Notes: generated by a model from the sequence alone, not told the origin. Shown: positions 6,581-14,630, numbered from the stretch's first letter. The stretch: 16,302 bases of DNA from SFWF01 sp045591645 (GCA_045591645.1 JAZNTG010000037.1:1-16302), one strand, 5' to 3'. Program-made: numbers and translations.

Positions 6581-7429
6581 TTAATGATATTCAAATTCAA
6601 AGCTCGCCTTATCTGTAATGAATTCACATAATATTCTGTCTTTGTGTGAAAAACGATAATATGCTTCGCAAGCAGCACTTTCGTGTATTGTTCTGCGCAT
6701 ATCGCCGTTTGTAGGAGCAGCCAGCGGTTGTGCGTTCTTACTTAACAACTTGGCAGTAAACTCAAAACTTCCTTGCTTTATCGTAACAGTGTTTTTGTCA
6801 ACTTGTTTCATTCTGGCGCCAAGATAGGTTGCAATTCTATATTCTTTTCCATCTAACAGAACAACACCGATAATACCCGTAAAATGGAATCCTAAAAAGG
6901 GTATATCTGCGACAGATAGCATCAGAGAGTTATTTTCAAAAGAGCACTGTGTCCAAATATATCTCTTCGGAAAAGACCTGCCGCTGTCGCCTTCGATATA
7001 CCCCGTACCGTTTTTAAATTCTAAACGTTGATTATTTATGGTAATTTGACCGTTGATTTTATGGAACATACTGTACACACTATGCCTGCACTGCATAAAC
7101 GGAACGAATTTAAAGGGCCCCATAATATCATAGTGAATGGGGTAAAGAGCTTCAAAGCGGAGAGCCCCTTCAAGTTTTAAATTATCATCTTGAAAATTCA
7201 GTGTTATTCCTTTGTCGGAAAAAATACAATCATCTATTTTTACATATAACGTTTTTTTAAGATGGTGTAGTGTTTTGCATGGTATGTTTAAAGCTTTGTC
7301 ATCGGTTATTATTTGTAAAGATGCAGACTTTATATTATTGCTATAATGATATGCGGGTATAAATGCAATTGTCTTTTCTTCGGTACTGCATTTAAAGTAC
7401 CACCCTTTAAAATATCCCGTATTTTTCAC
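6581..7429 (-). CDS. Tocopherol-cyclase-like protein
   Basis: A 282-residue soluble protein resembling the tocopherol cyclase family (lipocalin-like beta sandwich, PF14249). Supporting features are FKGWYFK at 7-13, the central GYIEGDSGRSFPKRYIWTQC at 143-162, and a beta-rich hydrophobic pattern throughout with no membrane segment. In plants and cyanobacteria the family closes the chromanol ring of vitamin E; Firmicutes lack that pathway, so the substrate here is unknown and the name describes only the fold. The start is GTG at 7427-7429, with GGAGG 5 bases upstream on the minus strand. The gene is A+T-rich like the neighbouring yyaL. A promoter (CCGACA, 17 bp, TATAAT) sits just upstream, and the transcript probably ends at the hairpin at 6544-6567. 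Confidence 0.82.
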   Translation of the reverse strand: MKNTGYFKGWYFKCSTEEKTIAFIPAYHYSNNIKSASLQIITDDKALNIPCKTLHHLKKTLYVKIDDCIFSDKGITLNFQDDNLKLEGALRFEALYPIHYDIMGPFKFVPFMQCRHSVYSMFHKINGQITINNQRLEFKNGTGYIEGDSGRSFPKRYIWTQCSFENNSLMLSVADIPFLGFHFTGIIGVVLLDGKEYRIATYLGARMKQVDKNTVTIKQGSFEFTAKLLSKNAQPLAAPTNGDMRRTIHESAACEAYYRFSHKDRILCEFITDKASFEFEYH

Positions 7430-7450
7430 CTTTGCCTCCGGAATTAAATA

Positions 7451-7479
7451 ATTATAATTATAGAGTATCTTAATGTCGG
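7451..7479 (-). promoter_or_regulatory. Predicted promoter of the tocopherol-cyclase-like gene
   Basis: Minus-strand CCGACA (7479-7474), 17-bp spacer, TATAAT (7456-7451). The -10 is perfect and the -35 matches four of six consensus bases. A second overlapping TATAAT is present in the same A+T-rich run. Confidence 0.45.
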
Positions 7480-7551
7480 TTAGATATACAGTACTGATAG
7501 GCTTTGTAACTTGTTTTTTGAGGACCTAAACTGAAAGAGCGTGTTGTAGAG

Positions 7552-7557
7552 TATAAT
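7552..7557 (+). promoter_or_regulatory. Possible -10 box before cwlD
   Basis: TATAAT, predicting a start near 7564, a few bases before the structured element at 7571-7636. The -35 region is weak (CTGAAA at 15 bp). In Bacillus cwlD is made by sporulation sigma factors; I could not pick out a clear sigma-E pair here. Confidence 0.35.
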
Positions 7558-7570
7558 TAGGAGACATTAA

Positions 7571-7645
7571 CAGCGGCGCCGAAGTGCCTCTTTTTTGATG
7601 TGCAGATCTGGGATGTGCTTTTTTCGAGCGTTGCTGCATATTTTT
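7571..7645 (+). other. Structured leader: terminator-like hairpin nested in a long stem
   Basis: Two alternative RNA folds can be drawn. First, GGCGC (7575-7579), CGAA loop and GTGCC (7584-7588), followed by TCTTTTTT: the form of a short intrinsic terminator. Second, 7571-7584 pairs over 14 positions with 7622-7636 (one bulged A, three G-U pairs), followed by a T5 run at 7641-7645. Inside the loop, GATGTGC is repeated at 7597-7603 and 7612-7618, each copy flanking a T6 run. It may be an attenuator or a small RNA; I match it to no known riboswitch class. Confidence 0.4.
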
Positions 7646-7704
7646 AAATATATCGTTATTGAAAAATGTCTGAGGTTTTGGTATATTTATTAAGGAGTAA
7701 TTTT

Positions 7705-8406
7705 GTGTCTGTTTTGAAAAAGCTATCAGTATGTGTTTTATGTTTTACTTTTTTTATATGTTGTTGTATATTCTCTGACGTCGAGGCTGAATATATTCCC
7801 AGCGCGGCAACGGTAATGGTGTCAAAAACAATAATAATCGACGCAGGCCACGGCGGGTTTGACGGCGGCGCGGTCGCGAACGACGGTACTCCGGAAAAGG
7901 ATATAAACCTGCAGATAGCGATAAAGCTGTCCGAATTTTTAAAGCTTCACGGTTATGAGGTCATTATGACACGGACAGAGGATACGGGTACCGAAAGCGA
8001 CTCTTCTGCTTCGATTGCCGAGCGCAAAAAGAGCGATATGAAAGAACGGCTTCGCATAATAAATGAAAATGAGGACGCGATATTTGTCAGCATCCATCTT
8101 AATAAATTTACAACCTCGTCGGCTGTCGGAGCGCAGGTCTTTTACTCTACCAATCATCCCGATTCAAAGGTGCTAGGGCAGGCTGTTCAGCAGACGGTAA
8201 AAGTACTTTTACAGCCTGACAACGAGAGAACGATAAAAAAGGGGACAAAAAGCACATATCTCCTTTACAATGCAAAAATACCTGCAGTAATAGTAGAGTG
8301 TGGTTTTTTAAGCAACAGTCGTGAGCTTGAGCTGCTGAAAACAGAGGAATATCAGTCAAAGATGGCGTTTGCTATCTTTTGCGGAATTACAAATTATAGG
8401 AGTTAG
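7705..8406 (+). CDS. cwlD: N-acetylmuramoyl-L-alanine amidase, CwlD type
   Basis: A zinc amidase (Amidase_3) that removes peptide side chains from muramic acid; in endospore formers CwlD starts muramic-lactam formation in the spore cortex. Read from GTG at 7705 it is 233 residues, the usual CwlD length. A short N-terminal hydrophobic segment (about 7-27, rich in Cys and Phe) anchors or exports it. Zinc and catalytic residues are visible: His49 in DAGHGG, Glu64 in TPEKDIN, His131 in SIHLN and Glu199 in VECGFLSN. GTG 7705 is chosen because AAGGAG lies 7 bases upstream; the in-frame ATG at 7666 has no ribosome site. radA follows after 3 bases, with its ribosome site overlapping this gene's end. 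Spore function is inferred from family and size; a vegetative amidase is the alternative. Confidence 0.88.
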   Translation: MSVLKKLSVCVLCFTFFICCCIFSDVEAEYIPSAATVMVSKTIIIDAGHGGFDGGAVANDGTPEKDINLQIAIKLSEFLKLHGYEVIMTRTEDTGTESDSSASIAERKKSDMKERLRIINENEDAIFVSIHLNKFTTSSAVGAQVFYSTNHPDSKVLGQAVQQTVKVLLQPDNERTIKKGTKSTYLLYNAKIPAVIVECGFLSNSRELELLKTEEYQSKMAFAIFCGITNYRS

Positions 8407-8409
8407 AAA

Positions 8410-9774
8410 ATGGCTTCAAAACTAAAAACAGTCTACATCTGTAACGAGTGCGGTTACGAAAGCGCAAAATGGATGGGGCAGTGTCAGGGCTGCCGCAAAT
8501 GGAATACCCTCAGCGAAGAGGTGATAGCGCCCGCAAAGCCGAATATGTCGGTCGGGGGGACGGCTATAGCGGCAAAAGCTCAGCCAATAGGACAGATATC
8601 ATTTGAAAATGAGCACCGCTACAAAACAGGGATCGCAGAGCTTGACCGAGTGCTTGGCGGCGGTATCGTAAAGGGCTCGGTAGCGCTTATCAGCGGCGAC
8701 CCCGGCATCGGAAAATCTACCATACTTTTGCAGGTATGCAAGAATATAGATAAAGATATAAAAGTACTTTATGTTTCGGGTGAGGAGTCAGCGGTGCAAT
8801 TAAAGCTCCGCGCAAACCGACTCGGGGTAGACCGCGACAATCTGCTTATAATGGCAGAGACCGACACCGGGGGAATATGCGAATATATTCGTACCGAAAA
8901 GCCCGACCTTGTTATGATAGATTCCATTCAGACTATGCGAATATCCGAGCTTTCCTCGTCTTCGGGAAGTATCGTTCAGGTCAGAGAGTCTTCCAATCTG
9001 TTGCTCAGTATAGGTAAAAGCCTCGATATCCCGATAATCATCGTAGGTCACGTCAACAAAGGCGGCGAGATAGCGGGACCGAAAGTGCTTGAGCATATAG
9101 TTGACACCGTGCTTTATTTTGAGGGTGAACGCAATCAGTCCTACAGAATACTGCGAGCGGTAAAGAACCGCTACGGCTCGACCAATGAGATAGGTGTCTT
9201 TGAAATGACCGATAAGGGACTCGAAGAGGTGGAAAATCCATCGGCGATGCTGCTGTCAGGCAGAATAAGCGGTGTATCAGGCTCAGCCATAACATGTGTT
9301 ATGGAGGGTACAAGACCGATACTCGCTGAGGTACAAGCCCTTGTTACTGCAAGCGGCTTCGGTAATCCAAGAAGAATGGCGACAGGCTTTGATTACAACC
9401 GTTTCAACCTTATTCTCGCGGTGCTTGAAAAGAGAGAGGGACTTTTCTTTTCAAACCTCGACGCTTATCTTAATATCGTTGGCGGTCTGCGGCTGGACGA
9501 GCCTGCGGTCGATCTTGCAGTTGCAATGGCACTCGTTTCGGGTGTCCGCGATACCGCGATATCTGACGATACGGTCATCTTCGGCGAGATAGGACTTTCG
9601 GGCGAGGTGCGTTCGGTACCCAAGATAGTAGAAAGAGTTAAGGAAGCGGCGCGTCTCGGCTTTACTCGTTGCATCGTTCCTAAATCATCCCTAAAACAGC
9701 TTTCTGCAGTTAAAGGTGATATAGAGTTGATTGGTGTATCCACCCTTTCTGCAGCATTACAGCTTATAAGATAA
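8410..9774 (+). CDS. radA: DNA repair protein RadA
   Basis: A cytoplasmic RecA-like ATPase and branch-migration helicase that acts with RecA in recombinational repair. The 454 residues match the family. An N-terminal C4 zinc finger (Cys11, Cys14, Cys25, Cys28; YICNECG and GQCQGC) is followed by Walker A GDPGIGKS (96-103), the Walker B-like LVMIDS (167-172) and the RadA-specific KNRYG (252-256). A Lon-like C-terminal domain (about 280-454) includes GLSGEVR (395-401). The ATG at 8410 uses the AGGAG that overlaps the end of cwlD, so the two are probably translationally coupled. A strong hairpin follows. Nothing looks abnormal. Confidence 0.97.
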   Translation: MASKLKTVYICNECGYESAKWMGQCQGCRKWNTLSEEVIAPAKPNMSVGGTAIAAKAQPIGQISFENEHRYKTGIAELDRVLGGGIVKGSVALISGDPGIGKSTILLQVCKNIDKDIKVLYVSGEESAVQLKLRANRLGVDRDNLLIMAETDTGGICEYIRTEKPDLVMIDSIQTMRISELSSSSGSIVQVRESSNLLLSIGKSLDIPIIIVGHVNKGGEIAGPKVLEHIVDTVLYFEGERNQSYRILRAVKNRYGSTNEIGVFEMTDKGLEEVENPSAMLLSGRISGVSGSAITCVMEGTRPILAEVQALVTASGFGNPRRMATGFDYNRFNLILAVLEKREGLFFSNLDAYLNIVGGLRLDEPAVDLAVAMALVSGVRDTAISDDTVIFGEIGLSGEVRSVPKIVERVKEAARLGFTRCIVPKSSLKQLSAVKGDIELIGVSTLSAALQLIR

Positions 9775-9778
9775 AACA

Positions 9779-9814
9779 AAATCCGTTCGAAAGGAACACC
9801 TTTCGAACGGATTT
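9779..9814. terminator. Bidirectional terminator between radA and the second ATPase
   Basis: A 16-bp perfect stem (9779-9794 with 9799-9814) closes an AACA loop. T-rich sequence follows on both strands (ATTTATTTATTT on plus; TTTTGTTTTA on minus). It sits between the stop of radA and the stop of the convergent ATPase, 2 bases from the latter. Confidence 0.88.
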
Positions 9815-9816
9815 AT

Positions 9817-12432
9817 TTATTTATTCAATCTCTTGCTTATATATTTAACGGTTTCACCTGTTGCCAGAGTGATGACCGCGGATATTAGTATCATCAGCCA
9901 TCCCGAGAGATCAAGTGTTGTAAATGAAAGCAGAGAACCGACGGGTGTAATGATAACAAAGAAAACAATAAATAAAGAGAGCAGACAGGCTATCGGCATA
10001 ACGAGATTTCTCACAGTGCCTTTCTGGAAGACGGTGTAGGTGTGGCTTAGAGCGAATGCGTGAACAATCTCACATATACTGATGACTGCAAATGAGAGGG
10101 TCGCCGCCGTTTCGGGGCTGTCCAAAAGGCCGATACCGTATGCAATAAGGGTCAGAACCGATATTACAACAGCGGGTACCGCCATACTTGCAGTCGAACG
10201 GACACCGATAAGCTGACGGCTTTCGTGTCGTCGGAGACTGAGCGTGCTGCTTGAAACCTCAGCCGAAAAAGCAAGCGCAGGGAACAGATCGGTAATTAGA
10301 TTTATCCAGAGAAGAGCCGCCGCAGTCAGGGGAGAAGTACCGAATATGATAAGTCCGAAAAGTACGGTTATTATCTCGGCGGCATTGCAGGAAATAAGGT
10401 ATTTTACACTGCGAAGCACGCTGTCAAATATTCGGTTACTTTCCTTAAGTGCTAAGATAAGGGTGGAGAATTTATTATCGTTTACGATAAAGTCAGCCGA
10501 TGCCTTGACCGAATCCGAGCCTGTAATACCGAGAGCGCAGCCGTAATCCGCCTCGACAAGAGCGGGAACGTCACGTACACTGTCACAGGTCAGAAGCACT
10601 TGCTCAGAGCAGGAACGCAGAGCTCGGACAACCCGAAGCTTGTCCTCGGAGGTGATTCTCGCGAATACTGAATAATCGCTTACCTTTTCAGAAAGCTCTT
10701 CATCGCTCATTTTTTCAAGCTCACTGTGGCTGATGACCTGGGAGGAATCGGATATTATGCCAAGCGTTTTTGCGACCGAAACAGCAGTTTTTGTATAGTC
10801 ACCTGTCAGCATAACGACGCGGATACCCTTTGCCTTACACTCGGCGATCTCGCGGACACAAAGCGGGTCGGGTGGATTGTCAAAGGCTAAAAGTCCCACA
10901 AAGACGAGGTCATTTTCAAGCTCTTCGCTGTTGGGATTGGCAGGTATTTCATCAAGCGGCTTTAAGGCTACAGCTAAGACCATTAATCCTTCGTCTGCCA
11001 TGGAATCTATTGTACAAGTAACAGCTTCGGCATCAATGTCGAGCGAACGCTGTAAGATCACCTCGGGGGCGCCCTTTATAATCGCGTAGGGCTTGGTGTT
11101 GATGACTGTAACGGTGGTCATAAGACCTCTGTGAGAATCAAAAGGTAGCTCGGCAAGACGGGGATAAATGCCGTCTATATCTGTCTTGCTCATTCCCGTA
11201 GCCTTGGCTGATGCGCGTTCAATTGCGGATTCAATCGCATTTGAATGGCGTTGGGTATGCTCGCGTTCGTTAAGATTGCTGCATATAAGCGCAAGGTGCA
11301 AAAGGGTGACAGTCGACTCGTTAATGCTGTTGCTTGTAAGATCAACAATATTTTTTCCGTCAGATATCTTAACAAGATTCATATTCTCGTCGGTCAGGGT
11401 ACCCGTTTTGTCGGTACATATGACCGAGGTGGCGCCGATGGACTCGGCAGACGGAAGATTGATAAAGGTAATGTTTCTGCTTTTAAGACGGCTGGCCGAA
11501 AAGGCAACGGCAATAGTCAAAATAGTCCCAAGGCCCTCGGGAATAGCAGAAACTGCTAAGGAAAGTCCAAGCAAAAGGTGGCTGAGCACGGTAGTCTCGA
11601 AGCCTATTTCATAATCGGAAATATTTGCGATTATGCCCACAAAGAAGACAACTGCGGCGGCAATAAGACTGACGATTGCCGATAATCTGCCTATGCTTTG
11701 CAGACGGGTGTGCAGAGGGGTGGTTTTGATTCGGGTCTGCTTTACTATGCTTTCTGCGCGTCCAATAGCGGTATCCTCACCCGTCTCTGTCACGATAACG
11801 GTAGCCCTTCCGCTCTGAACGAAGCTTCCTGAGTAGACCATATTCACACGGTCGGCAAGAGGGGTTATATCCTCACAAAGCATATCGGGCATCTTTTCTA
11901 TCGGTACGGTCTCACCCGTTACCGAAAACTCATCGCATATAAACACATATGCATCTATGATACGTCCGTCGGCGGGCACAAAATCGCCTGTGCTTAAGAT
12001 CATTATATCGCCGGGAACAAGATTTGAAGACGGGATGATTTGCTCTATTCCGTCACGGACAACGGTAGCATAGGTAGTGTGCGAATTGCGCAGACGGTCC
12101 ACATTAACGATATTTCGGTAGTTGATAGCTGTACCTGTAACAAAGTTTATACAAAGTATCAGTATGATAAGAAGAGGCTCAGTCCAGCTGACCTCTTTTG
12201 TTACAAGCGTAATAATGAGATAAATAACCGCTGTGCACAAAAATATAATATTAAGATAATTGCTGAGCTGTTTTAAAAGCAGTTTTACAAAGCTCGGCTT
12301 TTCAAAATCGTGTATTTCATTCTTGCCGTAAAGCTCAAGCCTCTTCAGCACTTCGGTGCTGTCAAGACCGTTTTCCTTATCCGAGCCGAGCTCTGATACG
12401 ACCATATTGGTATCGGAACTGTGCCAGATCAA
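9817..12432 (-). CDS. Calcium-type P-type ATPase with altered hinge motif
   Basis: A complete type II cation pump of 871 residues from the chosen start. In order: cation-ATPase N domain, M1-M2, actuator with TGE (172-174), M3-M4 with AIPEGL (297-301), phosphorylation motif DKTGTLT (Asp341), nucleotide-binding KGAPE (453-457), LTGD (542-545), and M5-M10. Ca2+-site residues of SERCA type are kept: Glu in PEGL, NAAE in M5 (683-686) and NLITD in M6 (711-715). The near-invariant TGDGVNDAP reads TCDSVRDVP (615-623): both Mg-binding Asp remain, but Gly, Gly, Asn and Ala are changed. TTG at 12430-12432 is preferred because GGGAG is 8 bases upstream; ATG at 12436-12438 is only 2 bases from it and is the alternative. 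Direction and ion are inferred from family. Whether it pumps normally is uncertain. Confidence 0.93.
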   Translation of the reverse strand: MIWHSSDTNMVVSELGSDKENGLDSTEVLKRLELYGKNEIHDFEKPSFVKLLLKQLSNYLNIIFLCTAVIYLIITLVTKEVSWTEPLLIILILCINFVTGTAINYRNIVNVDRLRNSHTTYATVVRDGIEQIIPSSNLVPGDIMILSTGDFVPADGRIIDAYVFICDEFSVTGETVPIEKMPDMLCEDITPLADRVNMVYSGSFVQSGRATVIVTETGEDTAIGRAESIVKQTRIKTTPLHTRLQSIGRLSAIVSLIAAAVVFFVGIIANISDYEIGFETTVLSHLLLGLSLAVSAIPEGLGTILTIAVAFSASRLKSRNITFINLPSAESIGATSVICTDKTGTLTDENMNLVKISDGKNIVDLTSNSINESTVTLLHLALICSNLNEREHTQRHSNAIESAIERASAKATGMSKTDIDGIYPRLAELPFDSHRGLMTTVTVINTKPYAIIKGAPEVILQRSLDIDAEAVTCTIDSMADEGLMVLAVALKPLDEIPANPNSEELENDLVFVGLLAFDNPPDPLCVREIAECKAKGIRVVMLTGDYTKTAVSVAKTLGIISDSSQVISHSELEKMSDEELSEKVSDYSVFARITSEDKLRVVRALRSCSEQVLLTCDSVRDVPALVEADYGCALGITGSDSVKASADFIVNDNKFSTLILALKESNRIFDSVLRSVKYLISCNAAEIITVLFGLIIFGTSPLTAAALLWINLITDLFPALAFSAEVSSSTLSLRRHESRQLIGVRSTASMAVPAVVISVLTLIAYGIGLLDSPETAATLSFAVISICEIVHAFALSHTYTVFQKGTVRNLVMPIACLLSLFIVFFVIITPVGSLLSFTTLDLSGWLMILISAVITLATGETVKYISKRLNK

Positions 12433-12465
12433 AATCATCACTCCCAAGCATATTTTTATATTGAA

Positions 12466-12494
12466 ATTTTACTATATTACGGGCAATAAATCAA
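12466..12494 (-). promoter_or_regulatory. Promoter of the second ATPase
   Basis: Minus-strand TTGATT (12494-12489), 17-bp spacer, TAAAAT (12471-12466). The start near 12459 gives a leader of about 26 nt. It is back-to-back with the prmA promoter in a 136-base divergent gap. Confidence 0.62.
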
Positions 12495-12508
12495 CCCGAA
12501 ATTTAATG

Positions 12509-12537
12509 TTTAAATTTTGTTCGTTTTATGTTATACT
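12509..12537 (+). promoter_or_regulatory. Promoter of the prmA operon
   Basis: TTTAAA (12509-12514), 17-bp spacer, TATACT (12532-12537) with an extended TGt. The -35 is imperfect but the extended -10 is good. The start is near 12544, about 25 bases before the prmA ATG. Confidence 0.58.
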
Positions 12538-12568
12538 AAATAAGTTAATTGTGTTAAGGAGAAAAAGT

Positions 12569-13489
12569 ATGGATTGGACCGAGCTTAAGATAAAGACAAA
12601 AACCGAGGATATTGAAAGAGCATCAGCAATAGCGAATATGGCGGTGCCATACGGTATCTATATCGAGGATTATTCCGATTTGGAGGAGCAGGCGTGGGAG
12701 ATTGCTCATATCGACCTTATCGAGCAGGAGCTTCGCGAGAGGGATAAAAGCTTCGGCATAATTCATATTTACATCTCTGAGGAGGACAATGCTGCTGAAG
12801 CGGCAGAGTATCTTACCGAGCTGCTTTCTGCCGACGGTATACAATATGAGCTTTACAGCGAGGAAGTAAACGATTCTGATTGGGCAGACGGCTGGAAAAA
12901 GCATTTTAAATGTACCGAGGTCGGATCAAGGCTTCTCATCCGTCCAAGCTGGGAGGATTACGATAAAAACACTGACCGTGCTGTACTCAGCATTGATCCT
13001 GGTGCCGCATTCGGTACAGGTACCCATGCGACAACATCCCTTTGCCTTGAGCTTTTAGAGGACTATGTTACACCTGATAGCCGTGTGCTTGATATTGGCT
13101 CAGGAAGCGGTATACTCAGTATCGGCTCGGTGCTTCTCGGAGCCGCGCACGCTGATGGCGTTGACATAGACGCGCAGTCGGTTAAGGTTGCAAAGGAAAA
13201 CGCTGAAATAAACGGCGTCTCTGATAAAACAAATTACCTTGTTGGAGACCTTGCCGATAAAATTAGCGGAAAATATAATATTGTATGTGCAAACATAGTC
13301 GCCGATGTTATAATCCGATTGCTCGAAAATGTAGCCGACTATATGGAGCCTGATGCCGTACTTATCACCTCGGGAATCATCGATTTAAGAGAGCGCGATG
13401 TGACCGCTGCTTTCGAAGAATTCGGCTTTAAGGTTGAAAAGAGACTTACAAAGGACAATTGGTGTGCATTTGTTTGCAAAACTGTTTAA
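12569..13489 (+). CDS. prmA: Ribosomal protein L11 methyltransferase
   Basis: A cytoplasmic SAM-dependent enzyme that methylates amino groups of ribosomal protein L11. The 306 residues match the family. The N-terminal substrate-recognition domain (1-100) begins MDWTELKIKT. The linker carries DWADGWKKHFK and the family signature DPGAAFGTGTHATT, then SAM motif I VLDIGSGSGILSI and the catalytic-site NIVADVI. ATG 12569 is preceded by AAGGAG with 7-base spacing. A longer open frame reaching back to 12356 overlaps the ATPase and its promoters and has no ribosome site, so it is rejected. The gene heads the operon that continues with prfB 12 bases downstream, so two translation functions sit together. 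Confidence 0.96.
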   Translation: MDWTELKIKTKTEDIERASAIANMAVPYGIYIEDYSDLEEQAWEIAHIDLIEQELRERDKSFGIIHIYISEEDNAAEAAEYLTELLSADGIQYELYSEEVNDSDWADGWKKHFKCTEVGSRLLIRPSWEDYDKNTDRAVLSIDPGAAFGTGTHATTSLCLELLEDYVTPDSRVLDIGSGSGILSIGSVLLGAAHADGVDIDAQSVKVAKENAEINGVSDKTNYLVGDLADKISGKYNIVCANIVADVIIRLLENVADYMEPDAVLITSGIIDLRERDVTAAFEEFGFKVEKRLTKDNWCAFVCKTV

Positions 13490-13501
13490 TAGGAGATATT
13501 T

Positions 13502-14626
13502 ATGCTTGAATTTGAAGAGTTAAGATTAAAACTCGAAGGATATAAAGGAGACCTTGCAGAGCTTAAAGGCGCTATAGGCTACGAAATGTTAAAAGAGCAG
13601 GTCGCAAAGCTTGAAGCGCAGGCAGCAGCTCCCGGATTTTGGGACAACCTCGAAAATTCTCAGGCTGTTTTACAGAAAATAAGCCAATTAAAGGGCAAGT
13701 GCGAGGCTTACGATAAGCTGACCGCCCTTTACGACGATGCCGAGGTGCTTATCACCCTCGGAGATGAGGACGGCGATCTTTCGGTAGTTGAAGAGGCTTC
13801 GGCCACCGTTGATGAGTTCGTATCGGGGCTTGAGGGAATGCGGCTTACCACCCTTCTTATAGGCGAGTATGATAAAAACAATGCCGTTATAACCTTCCAC
13901 GCGGGCGCAGGCGGTACCGAGGCACAGGATTGGAATGAAATGCTTGTCCGTATGTATACAAAATGGGGTGAGCGTCACGGCTTTAAGGTTGATATGATAG
14001 ACTTTCTGGACGGCGACGAAGCGGGGCTCAAAAGCGCCGTGTTGCGTGTAGAGGGTGAAAATGCTTATGGCTTTTTAAAGAGCGAAGCAGGGGTTCACCG
14101 TCTTGTTCGCATCTCTCCCTTTGATGCCTCAGGCAGAAGGCACACCTCCTTTGCATCCCTTGATGTTATGCCCGAGATCGACGACAGTGTAGAGGTGGAG
14201 ATACGCTCGGAAGACCTTCGCGTGGATACCTACCGTGCGTCTGGCGCGGGAGGTCAGCATATTAATAAGACTGATTCTGCTGTACGTATCACCCATATTC
14301 CTACGGGTATAGTCGTTGCCTGTCAGAATGAGCGCAGTCAGCATCAGAATCGCGAAATGGCGATGAGAATGCTGAAGAGTAAGCTTATCGAGATAAAGGA
14401 AAGGGAGCATCTTGAAAAGATAGAGGATATAAAGGGTGTCCAGAAGGAAATAGCCTGGGGCTCGCAGATACGCTCATACGTGTTTATGCCCTATACCCTC
14501 GCCAAGGACCACAGAACAGGCTTCGAAAACGGAAATATAAACGCGGTTATGGACGGGGACCTTGATGGATTTATCAACGCGTATCTAAAGGCGGCATCCC
14601 TTAACCAACTTGTTGAAGGAGAATAG
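13502..14626 (+). CDS. prfB: Peptide chain release factor 2
   Basis: RF2 releases the finished protein at UGA and UAA codons. The 374-residue protein has the RF2 anticodon-like tripeptide SPF (205-207) and the catalytic GGQ (250-252, in ASGAGGQHINK), which reaches the peptidyl-transferase centre. Domain order is the normal helical domain 1, then 2/4, then 3. The gene is one uninterrupted frame: the autoregulatory CTT-TGA-C frameshift site found near codon 25 of many prfB genes is absent, the region reading CTT AAA GGC GCT ATA GGC TAC. ATG has GGAG 6 bases upstream. The next gene starts 4 bases after the stop, with its ribosome site inside the end of prfB. Confidence 0.97.
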   Translation: MLEFEELRLKLEGYKGDLAELKGAIGYEMLKEQVAKLEAQAAAPGFWDNLENSQAVLQKISQLKGKCEAYDKLTALYDDAEVLITLGDEDGDLSVVEEASATVDEFVSGLEGMRLTTLLIGEYDKNNAVITFHAGAGGTEAQDWNEMLVRMYTKWGERHGFKVDMIDFLDGDEAGLKSAVLRVEGENAYGFLKSEAGVHRLVRISPFDASGRRHTSFASLDVMPEIDDSVEVEIRSEDLRVDTYRASGAGGQHINKTDSAVRITHIPTGIVVACQNERSQHQNREMAMRMLKSKLIEIKEREHLEKIEDIKGVQKEIAWGSQIRSYVFMPYTLAKDHRTGFENGNINAVMDGDLDGFINAYLKAASLNQLVEGE

Positions 14627-14630
14627 TTTA

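Noticed and set aside
7489..7496. CAGTACTG palindrome as an operator
   Set aside because: Eight bases is too short to separate from chance, and it is not aligned with a confident promoter element.
7666..7704. ATG 7666 as the cwlD start
   Set aside because: No ribosome site precedes it, whereas GTG 7705 has AAGGAG 7 bases upstream and leads straight into the signal/anchor segment.
9053..9779. Open frames antisense to and out of frame with radA
   Set aside because: They follow from the codon bias of radA; no ribosome sites or domains.
10244..12276. Several plus-strand open frames across the second ATPase
   Set aside because: They are shadows of a long, well-supported minus-strand gene.
12356..12568. 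A 71-residue N-terminal extension of PrmA
   Set aside because: It overlaps the opposite-strand ATPase and both divergent promoters; MDWTELKIKT at 12569 with AAGGAG is the normal PrmA start.
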